This document shows, piece by piece, positions 61,558 through 64,000 of a stretch of DNA of 64,000 nucleotides. Below the pieces are notes generated by a model. The model made no database searches, was not told where the DNA came from, and saw only the letters and a program-made list of their open reading frames with translations. The DNA is from Pestalotiopsis fici W106-1 (lineage: Eukaryota > Ascomycota > Sordariomycetes > Amphisphaeriales > Sporocadaceae), in contig NW_006917098.1 of the NCBI RefSeq assembly GCF_000516985.1, forward strand, positions 1,116,001 to 1,180,000, written 5' to 3'. The position numbers and the translations under genes are program-made. Each line of letters begins with the position of its first letter. The first letter of the stretch is position 1.

Positions 61558-61614
61558 GTTACCTCATACGGGGGATCGAACCAATATTTTTGTCGCTCGA
61601 CGAAGCTTGGTAAC
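61558..61614 (-). other. Short tRNA-like fragment
   Basis: A 57-nt element whose ends are complementary (GTTACC at 61558..61563, GGTAAC at 61609..61614) and which contains, on the minus strand, the B-box/T-loop-like text GGTTCGATCC (61582..61573). The T stem is poorly paired and there is no A box, so it is not a working tRNA; it looks like a decayed or minimal tRNA-derived piece. Confidence 0.3.
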
Positions 61615-61709
61615 ATGCAAAAGAAACCAATTTTAATAAAAATTGATATACAGTCATGATTAGGAAGCAGGAAAATCTAAAAAAGAAAGGGAAAAAACGC
61701 AAAAAGAGA

Positions 61710-61852
61710 GGTCCGAACGTGGATCGAACACGTGACCTTAGGATAACTTGCTGTGAAGCTGCAATCCCACGCTACTGTAGAGGTTGTTAGAATTGAATGC
61801 TGGACCGGTTGTTTGAATGTTGTGTAACTTACTACCACTTAGCTACCGAACC
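61710..61852 (-). ncRNA. tRNA-like Pol III unit with A box, B box and T-run terminator
   Basis: On the minus strand the ends pair as a 7-bp acceptor stem with two wobbles (GGTTCGG at the 5' end, TCGGACC at the 3' end). Near the 5' end is TAGCTAAGTGGTAG, matching the Pol III A box / D arm; near the 3' end is ACGTG-TTCGATC-CACGT, a perfect 5-bp T stem with 7-nt loop and B box GTTCGATCC. A T5 run follows within five bases of the 3' end, fitting a Pol III terminator. The span of 143 nt is about 70 nt too long for a standard tRNA, and I find no good anticodon arm, so it may be a tRNA with a large intron, a tRNA-derived SINE copy or a pseudo-tRNA. Confidence 0.45.
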
Positions 61853-62374
61853 AGTTGTTGAAAAAGTGGCGTTTATGCTAGCCTATGACGTATCAATTGG
61901 GTCCGGTAGATTCGGCAGAGTGCACAATGTCAGGTACTCCTAATAGCTAGACAAAAATTGATAAACAGAGCTTCTTGGACTCGTAAGAATAATTGTACAC
62001 AATTGGAATTTAATGAATTCCATGCTGTCCAAAATAATGTTGGTTCCTGGCTATTCTCAAGTACGGAGAATACATAGTATGCGTGCAAGATGCTGCTGGG
62101 TGTGGGTACCATGCGATTGATTCGTAGCCAAGTGACAGACAGGCAGGGCATAATGAATCATTTCAAACGACTTGAATGCAATGATCAAACTCTGATCAAG
62201 CACTTGCACCGACATACACACGTTTGCGAAAGATGCAATCATTATAAAAGTAAGGACGGGGATGTCAATGTAGAATACAATCTCATTTATACTTTATTCT
62301 TTCCATGAGCACATGGTGTTTTTTCTTGGTCTTTCATGAGCATCATCATGATTGACATCTCGAGACTAGGTTCT

Positions 62375-64000
62375 CTAGAGCTCAAAGGTGCTTTCCTGCA
62401 CACTTGATGCGGCTATCTCAGCTTGCAAAACTGCTGCCACATCAATCTTGGCAGGCTCGCGCTCGTCCAAGAACTTCAGGCTTTCGGCAGCTTTTCCTCC
62501 ACAAGCTCTCTCGAGCGCAAGGAATGCAAAGTGGCCGCCGACCACAGGGCGAGCCTTGAACTGCACACCGGGGTAGTCGCTTGTCTCGGTATCATAAAGA
62601 TCTGTAAAGGGTAGAGCTGTATATGAGGATTAGCAGCCGAGCTACGGTGACATTGCTTTTGGGGCACTTACCTGTCACAGTCTCATTGACCCAGCGGGCA
62701 ACATTGGTCAAGATCGTCGACCGAGTCTTCTTGCTAGTGATAGCTGCGGCAAAGAACTCCCAGTCGCTCTTGGTTTGCAGACTACGCTGGTCCAGAGGAA
62801 GGCCATAACGCTGCACGACGTTGTAGTACCAATCGCTCTGGATCTGGTAGATTCTGTCTGGGACAAAGGTCGATCTTGAGGACCTACTCGCATCACCATC
62901 CAAAGGTTCCTGCTCTTGGGTCCAAAATCTGCTGTTGCCCAAGGATGACTTCTTCTCGGGAATGTGGAAGCAGAGGAGAGCATCTGCATACAGGTTGTAG
63001 ATAGTGGTCCAAGAGCCTTGCCATGTGTAGGACAACTTAGCGTGCGTGCCATCACGAGAGATGCCAAATTCTTGCCACTTGTCAATATAATCCTCGGCAA
63101 TACGCTTATACTCTTTAGCCTCCTCGTCGTATCCGACCAGAGCTGAAAGGTCTGCCATGGCTCGAATTCCAACAATACCCTTGAGTGCCAGGTTGGTCTG
63201 GTTTGCCAGCCAGCCAGCAAAATCGTCTGTGCAAAGTTGGTTTGCCGGAATGAGTGATTCTCGCACAAGGTAGCCATTCCACCTCTTCCACAAGGTGTAC
63301 GACCTCGATACCCAGTTGACGGCTGCTTTGCCTCCTGTCGTGCCCATGTCTTCAAAGGTCTTGTCCATGCCATAGTGGTCGATGGAAGGGAACTCCTTGA
63401 GAACAGCAGGATCGAGGCTTTGCGTGGAAAGTGGTGTCTCACGGCTGAAGACAGGCGCTGAACCGTCCTTCAGCGCGTTTGCCAGAGCCAGAGCCATGAT
63501 CAGCATGTTACCACACTCTTCAACAGGCATGTACTCGTCATTTCCGTCATTGTGGCCAGTGGCATTCGGGAAGTGAGCTCCCAAGTCATGCATGCTGTAG
63601 TCATTGGGGTACTGCCCACTAAGCTGGTGCTCAAGCAGAGGTTCCAACAAATAAGCCAGCCATTGCGGGTTGGTGTACAAGAAGAAGGGGAATGCTGGGA
63701 AGATAACATCAACGGTCTGGAAGTTGCCATTGGACGAGATCTCCTTGAGGAAGAGGATTGGGCTATCGGGAGTTCCTGACCATTGTGTAGCACCAAAGAC
63801 TTGACGAGCAGACAGCTCTGCAATGTCCTTGTACTCGGACGATCCAGATGCATATGCGTCTTTGGCAAGCTGCGCCGAATAGTCATTGGCGAGCTTGATC
63901 GCGGTCGGGAAGTCATTGTAGTGGAACTGCAGCATTTGCTCGGCAGTGAAAAAGTATGATGCCCAGAGAGGTCGCATTTGTGTGAGTCCCCTGGCCGAGG
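62375..64000 (-). CDS. Glutaminase A-type protein, 5' end outside the window
   Basis: C-terminal part of a fungal glutaminase GtaA-like protein (DUF4965/DUF1793 region), a secreted or cell-bound enzyme that hydrolyses L-glutamine to glutamate and ammonia. Exons 62616..62375 and 64000..62672 (continuing beyond the edge), with a 55-bp GTAAGT...TACAG intron joining NETVTA to LPFTDLYDTE. About 520 residues are present. Typical text: FPFFLYTNPQWLAYLLEPLLEHQ, YSMHDLGAHFPNATGHNDGNDEYMPVEECGNML, TDDFAGWLANQTNLALKGI, SYTWQGSWTTIYNLYADALL and FVPDRIYQIQSDWYYNVVQRYGLPLD. This is an all-helical barrel domain; the N-terminal beta domain and signal peptide would lie to the right of the window. Confidence 0.92.

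Larger units (their letters stand above)
61086..62374. other. AT-rich 1.3-kb spacer with tRNA-like elements
   Basis: Between convergent NAT3 and glutaminase genes. Contains a 22-nt poly-A run (61413..61434) and the two tRNA-like elements listed separately. No protein gene seen. Confidence 0.6.

Overview
The window is nuclear DNA of a filamentous ascomycete, most likely a Sordariomycete of the order Hypocreales. The signs are short GT-AG introns (about 50-260 bp) in most genes, intergenic stretches of 0.3-3.6 kb, no operons, fungal-only families (HET domain, Clr5, DUF2264, RGS-LOV) and eukaryotic housekeeping genes (proteasome alpha subunit, TRAPPII, SNARE, Elongator, NatB). I cannot name the species from the sequence alone. 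Exon borders below come from reading frame, splice consensus and family conservation, not from transcripts.

Layout. 0-7.6 kb is an accessory/metabolic stretch: arylamine N-acetyltransferase (3' end cut by the left edge), a GNAT acetyltransferase, an FAD monooxygenase with a GC-AG intron, and a proline-iminopeptidase-like hydrolase. 8-15.6 kb holds two large minus-strand genes of fungal self/non-self type: a HET-domain protein with an acidic repeat inserted in its HET domain, and a Clr5-ankyrin protein. 15.6-18.7 kb holds eroded gene relics. 18.7-24.3 kb carries a seven-exon DUF2264 gene and phosphoserine aminotransferase. A 3.6 kb stretch without a convincing gene follows.

27.8-48.2 kb is a conserved housekeeping block: an SDR-fold protein that has lost its catalytic lysine, TRS120, SEC22, a small DEUBAD-like protein, a secreted aspartic protease, ELP5, the proteasome alpha subunit PRE5, VPS55, a LOG-family hydrolase and a CLPTM1-family membrane protein. 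Several act in secretory and endosomal traffic (TRS120, SEC22, VPS55).

49.4-64 kb holds an uncharacterised Cys/His-rich protein, an RGS-LOV photoreceptor (same architecture as Botrytis BcLOV4), an acidic coiled-coil protein, the NatB catalytic subunit, tRNA-like Pol III elements, and a glutaminase A-type gene whose 5' end is cut by the right edge.

The most interesting items are the RGS-LOV protein with its extra C-terminal PAS-like module, the HET gene with an in-frame 15-bp tandem repeat beside a Clr5-ankyrin gene, the SDR pseudoenzyme beside TRS120, and a compact element with A box, B box and T-run at 61.7-61.85 kb that does not fold as a normal tRNA.
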